This document shows, piece after piece, positions 18,826 to 26,480 of a DNA stretch of 64,000 nucleotides; position 1 is the stretch's first letter, and each line of letters opens with the position of its first letter. A program made the position numbers and the translations under genes. The stretch is from NCBI GenBank assembly GCA_040902765.1, contig JBBDWO010000002.1, forward strand, positions 147,299 to 211,298. The letters run 5' to 3'. Origin of the DNA: Acidimicrobiia bacterium (lineage in GTDB: Bacteria > Actinomycetota > Acidimicrobiia > Spongiisociales > UBA11373). Below the pieces are notes generated by a model. It was not told the origin of the DNA. It worked only from the letters and a program-made list of their open reading frames with translations, and made no database searches.

Positions 18826-21456
18826 GTGGAGCTGCCCCGCGTCCTATCGGACCGTTACGTCCTCATCTCCCATCTCGCCCGCGGCGGGATGGCCGATGTC
18901 TACGTGGCCGAGGATCGCCGCCTCGGTCGCCGGGTGGCGGTCAAGATCCTGCACGATCAGTACGCCAACAGCGACGCCTTCGTGGAGAGGTTCCGACGGG
19001 AGGCACAGGCGGCCGCCGGACTCACCCACAAGGGCGTCGTGTCGGTCTACGACTGGGGAGAGGACGAGGGCGTCTACTTCATGGTCATGGAGCTGGTGCA
19101 GGGCCGCAACCTACGCGACGTCCTCAAGGCCGAGGGTGCCTTGCTGCCGCGCCGGGCCGCCGAGATCGGTCTGGAGGTGGCCTCGGCACTCAGCGCTGCC
19201 CATGCGTTGGGCATCGTGCACCGCGACGTCAAGCCCGCCAACATCCTGCTGGCACCCGACGGTTCGGTGAAGGTGGCCGACTTCGGCATCGCCCGCGCCT
19301 TCGACGACAGCGACCAGCTCACTCGCACCGGGGCGGTGATCGGGACCGCCACGTATTTCAGTCCCGAGCAGGCACAGGGCCAGTCGGCCGACTTCCGTAG
19401 CGACATCTACAGCCTCGGCGTCGTCCTGTACGAGCTGCTCACCGACCAGCCCCCCTTCGCCGGCGAGAGCCCCGTAGCCGTGGCCTATCAGCATGTCGAA
19501 AAGACACCGCCGAAGCCGACCGACATCGACCCGGCGATCCCACGGGGCCTCGAGGCCGTCGTGTTGAAGGCGATGGCCAAGAATCCGGCCGAGCGCTACC
19601 AGACCGCCGACGACCTGCGCCGCGACCTGCGGCGGCTCCTCGAGGGACAGGTTCCCGCGATCGCCACCGACGACGCCCCGACCCGCCTCATGGCGGCAGC
19701 GCTGGGCACCCCGCTCGCAGCGCCGCCCATGGCGCCGGAGCCGTTAGACACCGAGGCCGCCTATCGCGAACCGGGGCGCCTCGAACCCAGCACCATCGCC
19801 ATCGGCGCGCTCGCGGCGGCGGCCCTGCTGGGGCTCGGGATCATGCTGCTGGTCCGCCTCCTCGGTCCCAGTGACGGGGGCATAGAGATCCCGGATATCC
19901 GTGGCCAGACGGAGGCGGTCGCCACGGCCAACTTGGAGGATCTCGGCTTCATCGTGACCCCCAAAACGGTCGCCGACGACGAACTCCCTGCGGGGATCGC
20001 CACCGGCACCGACCCGGCTGCGGGCGAGAGGCTGGAACGCGGCGACGAGATCACCCTGCTCGTCTCCGGAGGCCCGGCGAACATCCCGGTGCCCGACGTT
20101 CGCGACAGGACCCTTTCGGATGCCGAGGCTCTGATCCGCAGCGCCGGTCTGGAGGTGGGCACGATCCGCTACGAAGCGTCTGATGAAGTGCCTGCGGACA
20201 CCGTCATCAGCCAGGACCCGCGCGCCGGAGACCTGGTCACGGCCTCCACCCCGGTCGACCTGGTCGTGTCGGGCGGGGCCGATGCCCTCATCGTCCCCGA
20301 TGTGGCCAACCGATCCGAGGAGGACGCGCTGTTCGCCCTCCAGGAGGCCGGATTCGGCGCCGGACAGGTCCTGGTCGAGCGCCGTCCGCACGGCACCGTC
20401 GTAGAGGGATTTGTCATCGAGACCGTCCCCGGTCCGGGCGAGACGGTCCCCATCACCGGAACGGTCACCGTGTTCGTCAGCGAGGGTGCCGTGCCCACCG
20501 TGGTACCGAGTTCCGTGGGACTCACGCAGGAGGAGGCGACGACCCTCCTCGAAGAGTGGGGCTTCGTCGCCGTCCTCGGTTCGGAGGTCGGCATCGCATG
20601 GAACGACCCCAACGACGGCCGGGTCGCCGAGCAGTCGCCGCAGGCCGGTCAGATACAGGAGTTCGGTTCGGACGTGACCATTCGGATCGGTCGCGCCGCC
20701 ACCGAAAACACGGTGCCGTCGGTCACCGGGAAGACCGAGGCCGATGCCAGGACCGACATCGAGGCGGCCGGCTTCGTGTTTGCCAAGGGTGCCGACACGC
20801 CCCTGGCTCCGGGTGACCCCAACATCGGCCGCGTCGCTTCGCAGAACCCCTCGGGCGGCAGTAGCAGCACCATCGGTTCCACCGTCACCGTGTCGATCGG
20901 CATCGAGGGGGCCGTGGTGCCCAACCTGTTCACCGGTGGTGCTGGCTCATGCACGATTGCGGTGACGCAGACCGTCGCACAGCAGCGAATCACCAACGCA
21001 CAACTCACGATGAACGCATCGACGCTGCCCCCGGCACAGGATGAGTACTTCCTCAGGTGGGATACCACGGCCGCTCCCCCCAAATACGATCTGTCGTCGC
21101 GGCCGGACTGCGAGGGACGCACGGTGAGCCAGTCGCCCGCACCGGGCACCGTGGTCACCAAGAACTCTACGGTGCAGGTCTCGTTCGACCCGGTGCTAGC
21201 GCCGGCGGCCAAGGACATCTACGGTCGGACGATCACCGAAGTAAACGACGCCTACCAGCAGGCGATCGTATGGCTGGTCGGCACCACCAACGGAGGCGAG
21301 TGTCACGACGCCGTCAACCCGTCAGGACAGATCCGGCTGATCGATCCGGCACCCACCCAGGTGGTCCCGTTCAACCAGGCGCAGAGCCGGTACGAGGCGT
21401 TCTACTGGGTATCGGTCAACAACCCGGTGCGCCCGGCCTGCCCACCGCTGCCGTGA
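18826..21456 (+). CDS. pknB: PASTA-domain Ser/Thr protein kinase PknB
   Basis: About 876 residues: cytoplasmic Hanks-type kinase (LARGGMADVYVAEDRRLGRR, VAVKIL lysine, HRDVKPANILL, VADFGIARAF), a membrane helix near residue 340 (TIAIGALAAAALLGLGIMLL), then five recognisable PASTA repeats (IPDIRGQT, VPDVRDRT, VPDVANRS, VPSSVGLT, VPSVTGKT) and a divergent C-terminal region with cysteines. M. tuberculosis PknB has four PASTA units in 626 residues, so this sensor is long. PASTA units bind peptidoglycan fragments. A TACCAT box at 18812-18817 lies 8 nt before this GTG; an ATG at 18790 would add 12 residues. No second kinase (PknA) follows. Confidence 0.93.
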   Translation: MELPRVLSDRYVLISHLARGGMADVYVAEDRRLGRRVAVKILHDQYANSDAFVERFRREAQAAAGLTHKGVVSVYDWGEDEGVYFMVMELVQGRNLRDVLKAEGALLPRRAAEIGLEVASALSAAHALGIVHRDVKPANILLAPDGSVKVADFGIARAFDDSDQLTRTGAVIGTATYFSPEQAQGQSADFRSDIYSLGVVLYELLTDQPPFAGESPVAVAYQHVEKTPPKPTDIDPAIPRGLEAVVLKAMAKNPAERYQTADDLRRDLRRLLEGQVPAIATDDAPTRLMAAALGTPLAAPPMAPEPLDTEAAYREPGRLEPSTIAIGALAAAALLGLGIMLLVRLLGPSDGGIEIPDIRGQTEAVATANLEDLGFIVTPKTVADDELPAGIATGTDPAAGERLERGDEITLLVSGGPANIPVPDVRDRTLSDAEALIRSAGLEVGTIRYEASDEVPADTVISQDPRAGDLVTASTPVDLVVSGGADALIVPDVANRSEEDALFALQEAGFGAGQVLVERRPHGTVVEGFVIETVPGPGETVPITGTVTVFVSEGAVPTVVPSSVGLTQEEATTLLEEWGFVAVLGSEVGIAWNDPNDGRVAEQSPQAGQIQEFGSDVTIRIGRAATENTVPSVTGKTEADARTDIEAAGFVFAKGADTPLAPGDPNIGRVASQNPSGGSSSTIGSTVTVSIGIEGAVVPNLFTGGAGSCTIAVTQTVAQQRITNAQLTMNASTLPPAQDEYFLRWDTTAAPPKYDLSSRPDCEGRTVSQSPAPGTVVTKNSTVQVSFDPVLAPAAKDIYGRTITEVNDAYQQAIVWLVGTTNGGECHDAVNPSGQIRLIDPAPTQVVPFNQAQSRYEAFYWVSVNNPVRPACPPLP

Positions 21457-21486
21457 CCCGGGGCAACCGGCAATCGGCAACCGCCC

Positions 21487-22056
21487 CTACACCCTCCCGA
21501 CCAGGAAGTTCGCCAGCAGCTTCTTCCCCTCGGTCGTCATGATGCTCTCGGGGTGGAACTGCACGCCGATGACCGGGTGAGCTCGGTGGCGGACTGCCTG
21601 GACCACGCCCTCCTCGCTGGTGGCGGCGACCTCGAGATCCGATGGAAGCGTCACCGCCGCCAGCGAGTGATACCTGGTCGCGGTGAACGGGTTCTCGGTG
21701 CCGGTGAACAGACCCTTGCCGTCGTGGGTCACCTGTGAGGTCTTGCCGTGCCTCGGTTCGGGGGCAGTGGCGACCGACCCCCCATAGGCGACGACGATCG
21801 CCTGATGACCGAGGCATACCCCGAGCGTGGGGATCCTGTCCCCCAGCGTCTTTACGAAGTCGACCGAGTACCCGGCCGCCTCGGGGATGCCCGGGCCGGG
21901 TGACACCACAAGGGCCTCGGGTCGGTACTCGGCGAACGCCTCCTCCGGTCCGGCGACGTCGTTCCGGATCACGATGGGGTCGGCACCGAGTTCCCCCAGG
22001 TACTGCACCAGGTTGAAGGTGAAAGAGTCGTAGTTGTCGAGGACGAGCACCCGCAT
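21487..22056 (-). CDS. pabA: Glutamine amidotransferase component of aminodeoxychorismate/anthranilate synthase
   Basis: A 189-residue class I glutamine amidotransferase. Catalytic triad context: nucleophile in LGVCLGHQAI, then HPVIGVQFHPESIMT for His and Glu; the oxyanion segment is SPGPGIPEAAGYS. TrpG and PabA cannot be told apart by sequence alone; at this locus in actinobacteria the gene (next to crgA and pknB) is often called trpG/pabA. It provides ammonia to a chorismate-using partner not in the window. The ATG at 22056 fits the usual MRVLVLDNYDSF start; 22065 is an alternative. Confidence 0.88.
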   Translation of the reverse strand: MRVLVLDNYDSFTFNLVQYLGELGADPIVIRNDVAGPEEAFAEYRPEALVVSPGPGIPEAAGYSVDFVKTLGDRIPTLGVCLGHQAIVVAYGGSVATAPEPRHGKTSQVTHDGKGLFTGTENPFTATRYHSLAAVTLPSDLEVAATSEEGVVQAVRHRAHPVIGVQFHPESIMTTEGKKLLANFLVGRV

Positions 22057-22101
22057 GGTCACCATCCCGGGACGGCCTGGTCGAACGCTACCCTCTGTCC
22101 C

Positions 22102-22344
22102 ATGCCCAAGTCGAAAGGCCGGCGCAAGCCGAAGCGCCTCCACACCCCGCCCCCCGTGGCGAAGGAGGAGAAGGTGTCACCGCGCTGGTACCTGATCCTC
22201 ATGTTCACGCTCATGGGGATCGGCGTCATCACGATCATCTTCAACTACCTGGGCCTCCTGCCCGGTGGTCAGCGCGGCCTGTTCCTGTATTCAGGGCTTG
22301 GCGCCATCGCCGCCGGCTTCGTGATGACGCTCAATTATTACTGA
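22102..22344 (+). CDS. crgA: Cell division protein CrgA
   Basis: An 80-residue actinobacterial protein with a basic N-terminus (PKSKGRRKPKR), KVSPRWYLILMFTLMGIGVI as the first helix, NYLGLLPGG between helices, and a second helix ending FVMTLNYY. CrgA helps recruit FtsI and PBPs to the septum and is specific to Actinomycetota. A TACCCT -10 box at 22089-22094 is 7 nt before the ATG, so it is probably leaderless. It is divergent from pabA and shares the 45-bp promoter gap. Confidence 0.93.
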   Translation: MPKSKGRRKPKRLHTPPPVAKEEKVSPRWYLILMFTLMGIGVITIIFNYLGLLPGGQRGLFLYSGLGAIAAGFVMTLNYY

Positions 22345-22348
22345 GAGC

Positions 22349-22371
22349 GCAATTCGCAATTCGCAATTCGC
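22349..22371. repeat. Heptamer array GCAATTC (three copies)
   Basis: Three perfect GCAATTC units just after the crgA stop, between crgA and the convergent small membrane protein gene. No classic terminator is seen there. Confidence 0.85.
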
Positions 22372-22395
22372 AGGAGGCGCAATCCTCGCCCCTCG

Positions 22396-22635
22396 CTACT
22401 CCTCATCCATCTCCTCGCGGCAGTGGCGGGGGGCCTTGGGGTCCGTGTCGGCTGCGTGGGTGACGACGAGGCGCAGCCCGCAGATCGAGCAGCGGTAGGC
22501 GACCGACACCTCCATCACTTCGTCGGGGTCGGGAGTCGGCTCCTGCGGGGTGGCGAGAAGCCGAACCGCCCACAGTCCGAGACGCCAGATGGCCAGCCCC
22601 CCGATGATCGCCAGGATGACCTCCACCCACCTCAC
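22396..22635 (-). CDS. Small membrane protein with cysteine-rich (zinc-ribbon-like) tail
   Basis: A 79-residue protein: one N-terminal helix (VEVILAIIGGLAIWRLGLWAV), an acidic linker, then YRCSICGLRLVVTHAADTDPK and PRHCREEM. The CxxC plus H...HC pattern suggests a small zinc ribbon. I do not recognise the family. Its ATG overlaps the thiolase stop by 4 nt, so it is the second gene of that operon. Confidence 0.6.
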   Translation of the reverse strand: MRWVEVILAIIGGLAIWRLGLWAVRLLATPQEPTPDPDEVMEVSVAYRCSICGLRLVVTHAADTDPKAPRHCREEMDEE

Positions 22636-23789
22636 GATGTGGCCAGCAGCTCCAGGATGGTCCCGTTGGCCATGCCGCCGCCTTCACACATCGCCTGAAG
22701 ACCCCAGCGGGTGCCGGTGCGGCGCATCTCATGCACCAGGGTGGTCATGAGGCGTGCGCCGGAGCAGCCGAGCGGGTGGCCGAGGGCGATGGCGCCGCCA
22801 TTGACGTTGACGCGGTCCCATGAAGCACCCGTCTCGTCGAGCCAGGCGGCGATCACGGAGGCGAACGCCTCGTTGATCTCGAAGAGCCCGACATCGTCCA
22901 TGGTCAACCCACCCCGCTCCAGCACCTTGGTGGTGGCGGGAATCGGTCCGGTGAGCATCATCACCGGGTCGGTGCCGGCGAGGGAGAAGGCGTGGAACCG
23001 GGCCATCGGCTCGAGACCCAACTGCTCGGCGGTGTCCTGACCCATGATGAGCATGGCGGCGGCACCGTCGGAGATCTGAGACGAGTTGCCCGCCGTTATC
23101 CGGCCGTCGCTCTTGAACGCCGGCTTGAGGCCGGCGAGGGTCTCGGGTGAGCTGTCAGCGCGGATGCCCTCGTCTTGGTCCAGGACGCCGTCGGCGTGCT
23201 CGACGGGGACGATCTGACCGGCGAACCGACCCCCGGCAGTGGCCGTAGCGGCGCGCCGGTGGGAGTCGACGGCGATAGAGTCGAGGCGTTCGCGCGATGC
23301 CCCCCACTTCTCGGCGATCATCTCGGCCGAGATGCCCTGAGGTACGAGCCCGTGGCTGTAGCGGTCGAGCATCTTCGGACCGAATGGCATGCCCGGACCC
23401 TGTGATGCGGTGATCCCCATGGGCACCCGGCTCATCGATTCGACACCGCCGGCGATCACCACGTCGTAGGCACCGGCCATCACACCCTGTGCGGCGAAGT
23501 GAGCCGCCTGCTGGCCCGAACCGCACTGGCGGTCGACGGTGGTGCCGACCACCTCTTCCGGGAACCCGGCGGCGAGAGCCGCATTACGGGCCACGTTGAA
23601 CGCCTGCTCACCGGTCTGGCTGACACAACCCAGGATGACATCCTCGACGAGTGATGGATCGACCCCGGTCCGCTCGACGAGAGCCCTCAGCGGAATCGAC
23701 GCCAAATCAACCGGATGGATCCCCGCCAGCGATCCGTTGCGCCTCCCTACCGGCGTCCGAACCGCATCGACGATGACAGCGTTTCGCAT
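22632..23789 (-). CDS. Thiolase (acetyl-CoA C-acyltransferase)
   Basis: A 385-residue thiolase. The nucleophilic Cys lies in TVDRQCGSGQQAAHFAAQGV, the NEAFA motif in FEINEAFASVIAAW, and the C-terminal GHPxGxSGAR plus second Cys in ALGHPLGCSGARL and MCEGGGMANG. Degradative (FadA-type) and biosynthetic thiolases are not separable here; no other beta-oxidation gene is adjacent. A strong GGAGG precedes the ATG at 23789. Upstream lies tRNA-Ala on the same strand. Confidence 0.92.
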   Translation of the reverse strand: MRNAVIVDAVRTPVGRRNGSLAGIHPVDLASIPLRALVERTGVDPSLVEDVILGCVSQTGEQAFNVARNAALAAGFPEEVVGTTVDRQCGSGQQAAHFAAQGVMAGAYDVVIAGGVESMSRVPMGITASQGPGMPFGPKMLDRYSHGLVPQGISAEMIAEKWGASRERLDSIAVDSHRRAATATAGGRFAGQIVPVEHADGVLDQDEGIRADSSPETLAGLKPAFKSDGRITAGNSSQISDGAAAMLIMGQDTAEQLGLEPMARFHAFSLAGTDPVMMLTGPIPATTKVLERGGLTMDDVGLFEINEAFASVIAAWLDETGASWDRVNVNGGAIALGHPLGCSGARLMTTLVHEMRRTGTRWGLQAMCEGGGMANGTILELLATS

Positions 23790-23838
23790 GAGAAAGCCTC
23801 CATAGAGTCCACAGCTGCGACGCCTACGGCGCCGCCCG

Positions 23839-23912
23839 TGGAGATGAGGGGATTCGAACCCCTGACCCCCTGGATGCAAACCAGGTGCTCTGCCGGGCTG
23901 AGCTACATCCCC
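23839..23912 (-). tRNA. tRNA-Ala(TGC)
   Basis: Acceptor GGGGATG/CATCTCC (one G-T pair), anticodon stem-loop CCTGG-TTTGCAT-CCAGG (anticodon TGC), T-loop TTCGAAT and discriminator A; no CCA encoded. In many actinobacteria tRNA-Ala(TGC) and tRNA-Ile(GAT) lie near gyrA; here they are separated by about 0.9 kb of gene debris. Confidence 0.95.
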
Positions 23913-23953
23913 GAGGCACCCAATGTTACGGGTCTTTTCCCAGCAGCTGTCGA

Positions 23954-24130
23954 TGTCGTCAGTCGCGCCGGTGCTCAGGGCCGATGCCTGGTTGGCCCTC
24001 GGGGGCTGCGCTCGCCCTGGGTGACACCGCGACAGCGGCCCAGGCGGCGGGCGAGGCCGCCGCGTACTACGAGGCGAAGGGGTACTCCGCAGGCGTCGAG
24101 CGAGCACACCGGCTGGTCGGCTTCGCTTGA
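23954..24130 (+). pseudogene. C-terminal fragment of a TPR/adenylate-cyclase-regulator-like protein
   Basis: Removing one base from the G5 run at 24001-24005 gives a continuous reading VLRADAWLALGAALALGDTA, then AAQAAGEAAAYYEAKGYSAG and VERAHRLVGFA, ending TGA. This helical repeat with a KG turn looks like the last TPR unit of large actinobacterial ATPase/cyclase-type regulators. Everything upstream is missing, since tRNA-Ala lies 40 nt away. It is probably debris from recombination near the tRNA genes; family assignment is tentative. Confidence 0.45.
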
Positions 24131-24167
24131 GCCACTGATACTCCGCGAACCTTCTCGGGCCCATGTC

Positions 24168-24693
24168 TCAGCCCGGTTGCGACCGCGTCAGACTGCTTCC
24201 GCGATCGACCTCACGGAGGTAAGACCGGCGGACGATATCGGCCACCTCTTCTCCGTGCTTGTCTCTGAATCCGTCGACGACCCGAACCAAGTCGAATCTC
24301 GCCATTGCAGACTGCAGAATCAGACCTCCGGGGTGGTCGGGGTGGCGCGATCCGTAGCTCATAGCCACCCATCCTCCGAATGAGTGACCGAGCACGACCG
24401 GCTGGCTGATCTCTAGGGCTTCACAGAAGGCGCGAACCAGATCCCCCGCCCACTCAAAGGTCCAATCCTCGACTGGCCCCCAGTCGGAGCGGCCATGTCC
24501 GGGGCAGATCCAGGTAGACGACCTGAGCAAGCTCAGTCAGACGGGTGAAATCAGGCTTGAGGTACGAGTGGTCAAACCCTCCCGGGCCCCCGTGCAAGAG
24601 GACCACCGTTGGCCTGGTTCGCATCGTCCGCTGCTGGGAAACCAGGCCGGGACCGTCGATGTCGAACCAGAGACGGGTGCCCTCGACCCTCAT
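24168..24693 (-). pseudogene. Truncated, frameshifted alpha/beta hydrolase (prolyl-aminopeptidase-like)
   Basis: From the ATG at 24693 one frame reads MRVEGTRLWFDIDG, PTVVLLHGGPGGFDHSYLKP and VVYLDLP. The next frame continues GHGRSDWGPVEDWTF, VVLGHSFGGWVAMSYGSRHP and DHPGGLILQSA. The HGGPG oxyanion motif, the DxxGHGxS step and the GHSFGG nucleophile elbow fit proline iminopeptidase-like hydrolases. The two parts join if one C is removed from the CCCC at about 24502-24506. Only about 175 of the usual 280-300 residues are present, so the 3' end, including the catalytic Asp/His region, is lost. Confidence 0.7.
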
Positions 24694-24840
24694 GGCGAGA
24701 TGTACCAAGATCACCGCGCACGACACGGGGCAGCCATCACAGCATCAGATGGATGCCACCAGCCGTCGCACGCAACCCTGCCCGGTCCCAGCGAGGAGGG
24801 CCCGACCCTCAGAGACCCTTGTACACTCTGCGCTTCTTCG

Positions 24841-24915
24841 GGGCCCATAGCTCAGCTCGGTTAGAGCGCATCCCTGATAAGGATGAGGTCCCTGGTTCAA
24901 ATCCAGGTGGGCCCA
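24841..24915 (+). tRNA. tRNA-Ile(GAT)
   Basis: Acceptor GGGCCCA/TGGGCCC, anticodon stem-loop CATCC-CTGATAA-GGATG (anticodon GAT), T-stem CCTGG/CCAGG with loop TTCAAAT, discriminator A; no CCA. The 3' two-thirds is repeated at 26257-26308. Confidence 0.95.
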
Positions 24916-24916
24916 C
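24865..24916 (+). repeat. attL-like copy of the tRNA-Ile 3' repeat
   Basis: This 52-nt stretch, from the D-stem end to just past the acceptor of tRNA-Ile(GAT), matches 26257-26308 with two differences, both in the T-stem and mutually compensating (CCTGG/CCAGG here, CGTGG/CCACG there). Duplication of the 3' end of a tRNA gene is the usual scar of site-specific integration. Confidence 0.7.
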
Positions 24917-25164
24917 AAGACCAGCTACCAGCCGACACACCGAAAAACCGCCTCTGAAAAGGGGAAACACTCCACATTCGCATCTCGCGTGGCCTCACGA
25001 CGCTTGTTGCGGGTTGCACCCGTTTTCAGTAGTCTTGTGACACATACGTGACACAGACGGAGCCGAGCTGATCTCGGCGCGTAACGCACCGTTCGGAAAG
25101 CGATCAGGAACGGCACGTCATGACCGTTCGATCCCATGCCAGGGGCGGCACCTAGGATCCCTTG
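24916..25164. other. Non-coding stretch inside the putative integrated segment
   Basis: No credible gene is seen. There is a weak G/A-rich hairpin just after tRNA-Ile and a short direct repeat, GTGACACATACGTGACACA, near 25035-25053 (about half-symmetrical). The composition is less GC-rich than the flanks. Confidence 0.4.
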
Positions 25165-25596
25165 ATGCGTTGGTCCAATCGTCTCGCCACATACGGCCTT
25201 GTGTTCTTCGGCTACGGCGTGCTCGCTGCGGTAGTCACGATCGTGGCCCGTTGGCCCGCGCAGTTCGGAGGTCCCGGTGATCCCGCGAACGTTGCCCAAG
25301 AGTTCATCTCTCGAGGCACGGCGGCTGCTCCCCCCTTGATTCCATTGCTCCTTCTTGGCGGAGCCGCTCTTCTCGTGCGCCATCGTGGCCGGTTGGGGAT
25401 CGCCGCTGCCATCCTCCTACTTCTGTTAGGAGTCGTCTTCGTCATAGGCGGTTTCGGTGAAATCTTCGCTCCAGACCCGGCGACCGCGCCTCGTGTGGTG
25501 CTTGTCGTCGGAGGTCTGATCGCCGCTATCGGCGGTATCGCATTGGCGAGTCTCGGTGTCGCGGCACTTGTGGAGCGATTCAGGCGCGGTGCTTGA
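25165..25596 (+). CDS. Small polytopic membrane protein, unknown function
   Basis: A 143-residue protein with four predicted membrane helices: LVFFGYGVLAAVVTIVA, APPLIPLLLLGGAALLV, IAAAILLLLLGVVFVIGGF and VVLVVGGLIAAIGGIALASL. I do not recognise the family. A TAGGAT -10 box at 25153-25158 is 6 nt before this ATG, so it is probably leaderless; the TTG three bases earlier is not needed. It lies inside the tRNA-Ile-bounded accessory patch. Confidence 0.55.
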   Translation: MRWSNRLATYGLVFFGYGVLAAVVTIVARWPAQFGGPGDPANVAQEFISRGTAAAPPLIPLLLLGGAALLVRHRGRLGIAAAILLLLLGVVFVIGGFGEIFAPDPATAPRVVLVVGGLIAAIGGIALASLGVAALVERFRRGA

Positions 25597-25896
25597 TCAA
25601 CGCAGTCGAGCAAGGCTCTCTCGGTTGAGCCTCTACTACAGATCACCCGATCTCGGACGAAACTGCCCATATCTGAGACCGCACCCGATCGGCACCTCGG
25701 CGCTCGCGTGCGGTCCCACATCGTATCGCTCACCGAGTCCCAGGCGATCGAGATGAACAGGCGTATCACCGGCCACACCTCGGAGTCGATCCTCGAGACC
25801 TGGGTCTGACAAGCCAGCGTGGCCACATCACTGGACGGAAGAGGCCAGCCAAAGGCTCGAACGGATGGCCGCGTGGTTTACCGTTAGGCTTCGCTG
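25597..25896. other. Gap with no convincing gene
   Basis: No promoter-plus-gene arrangement is seen except the -10 box of the next gene at its end. One plus-strand frame ends EMNRRITGHTSESILETWV followed by TGA at 25807-25809. This vaguely recalls the C-terminal GH..S...Y box of tyrosine recombinases, but the expected Tyr is Trp and the rest of the domain is absent. Confidence 0.3.
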
Positions 25897-26112
25897 GTGC
25901 CCAACCTCGCTGAAATGAATCTCGAGCAACTCCATCGAGAGTGGATTGAGACCAAGATGAGGGTGTACACCCTCCGACCCGGTGTAGAGACACCGCTCTA
26001 CACCGACGAGACAGCAGCCCGACACACCGCGGCAGAGCGTGAGCTGCTTCGGCGGGGATGCACTCAACAGGCTTCCGACTGGTGGGTTGGGCCCGACGGC
26101 CAGCCACTCTAA
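25897..26112 (+). CDS. Small hypothetical protein in the tRNA-Ile accessory patch
   Basis: A 71-residue soluble protein (starts VPNLAEMNLEQLHREWIETK, ends ASDWWVGPDGQPL) with a helical, charged N-terminal half. The family is not recognised. The GTG start has a TAGGCT -10 box at 25885-25890 with a 6-nt gap, the leaderless pattern used by other genes here, which supports it being expressed. Confidence 0.45.
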   Translation: MPNLAEMNLEQLHREWIETKMRVYTLRPGVETPLYTDETAARHTAAERELLRRGCTQQASDWWVGPDGQPL

Positions 26113-26256
26113 GACATCGGCGATCGGGTCCATCCTCCGCGCACGAAAGACGGAGCGCTCGACAACTTGATGTGCGCAAGTGTGCGCAGACCCAACCCAA
26201 CCGATCCACGATTCCCCCCGTGATACCAACGGATCCCGGCGCTCGCGAGACCTCTC

Positions 26257-26310
26257 AGCGCATCCCTGATAAGGATGAGGTCCGTGGTTCAAATCCACGT
26301 GGGCCCACCA
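26257..26310 (+). pseudogene. 3' fragment of tRNA-Ile(GAT), attR-like repeat
   Basis: It contains the anticodon arm CATCC-CTGATAA-GGATG, a T-arm CGTGG-TTCAAAT-CCACG, acceptor 3' strand TGGGCCC and then ACCA, but no 5' acceptor strand or D-arm, so it cannot fold as a tRNA. It ends with an encoded CCA, unlike the seven intact tRNAs of the window, and is followed by a C6/G6 hairpin. This fits a displaced tRNA 3' end or an element-borne att site. Confidence 0.75.
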
Positions 26311-26316
26311 GGCAAA

Positions 26317-26334
26317 CCCCCCAGAAACGGGGGG
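26317..26334 (+). terminator. Terminator-like hairpin after the tRNA-Ile fragment
   Basis: CCCCCC-AGAAAC-GGGGGG followed by TGTT. It has a tRNA terminator's position relative to the tRNA 3' end, suggesting the fragment and terminator once belonged to a complete tRNA-Ile gene. Confidence 0.55.
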
Positions 26335-26480
26335 TGTTCCGTTGCGGGTCAAGGGATACGGTACCCAGCGGTCGATGGTCGGCATGGGCCATCGTTTGGA
26401 TGGTTCTGCACTGTTTTCCCTGCAGGTGACAGGGGTGACACCGGTCGCCGACACCGTGGACAGCTGTTCCAGCCGATCCC

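Noticed and set aside
25766..25809. Tyrosine integrase remnant
   Set aside because: Only a ten-residue GHTSESILETW resemblance; the catalytic Tyr is Trp and no Arg/His boxes precede it. Mentioned only as a weak hint.
26257..26310. Second functional tRNA-Ile(GAT)
   Set aside because: The 5' acceptor strand and D-arm are absent upstream of 26257, so no cloverleaf can form.
25828..26480. C-terminal extension of the 27297 hydrolase running through the tRNA-Ile fragment
   Set aside because: The extension is read only because of a one-base shift; the part over the tRNA gives the familiar spurious antisense-tRNA peptide. The natural hydrolase end at 26481 fits the family.
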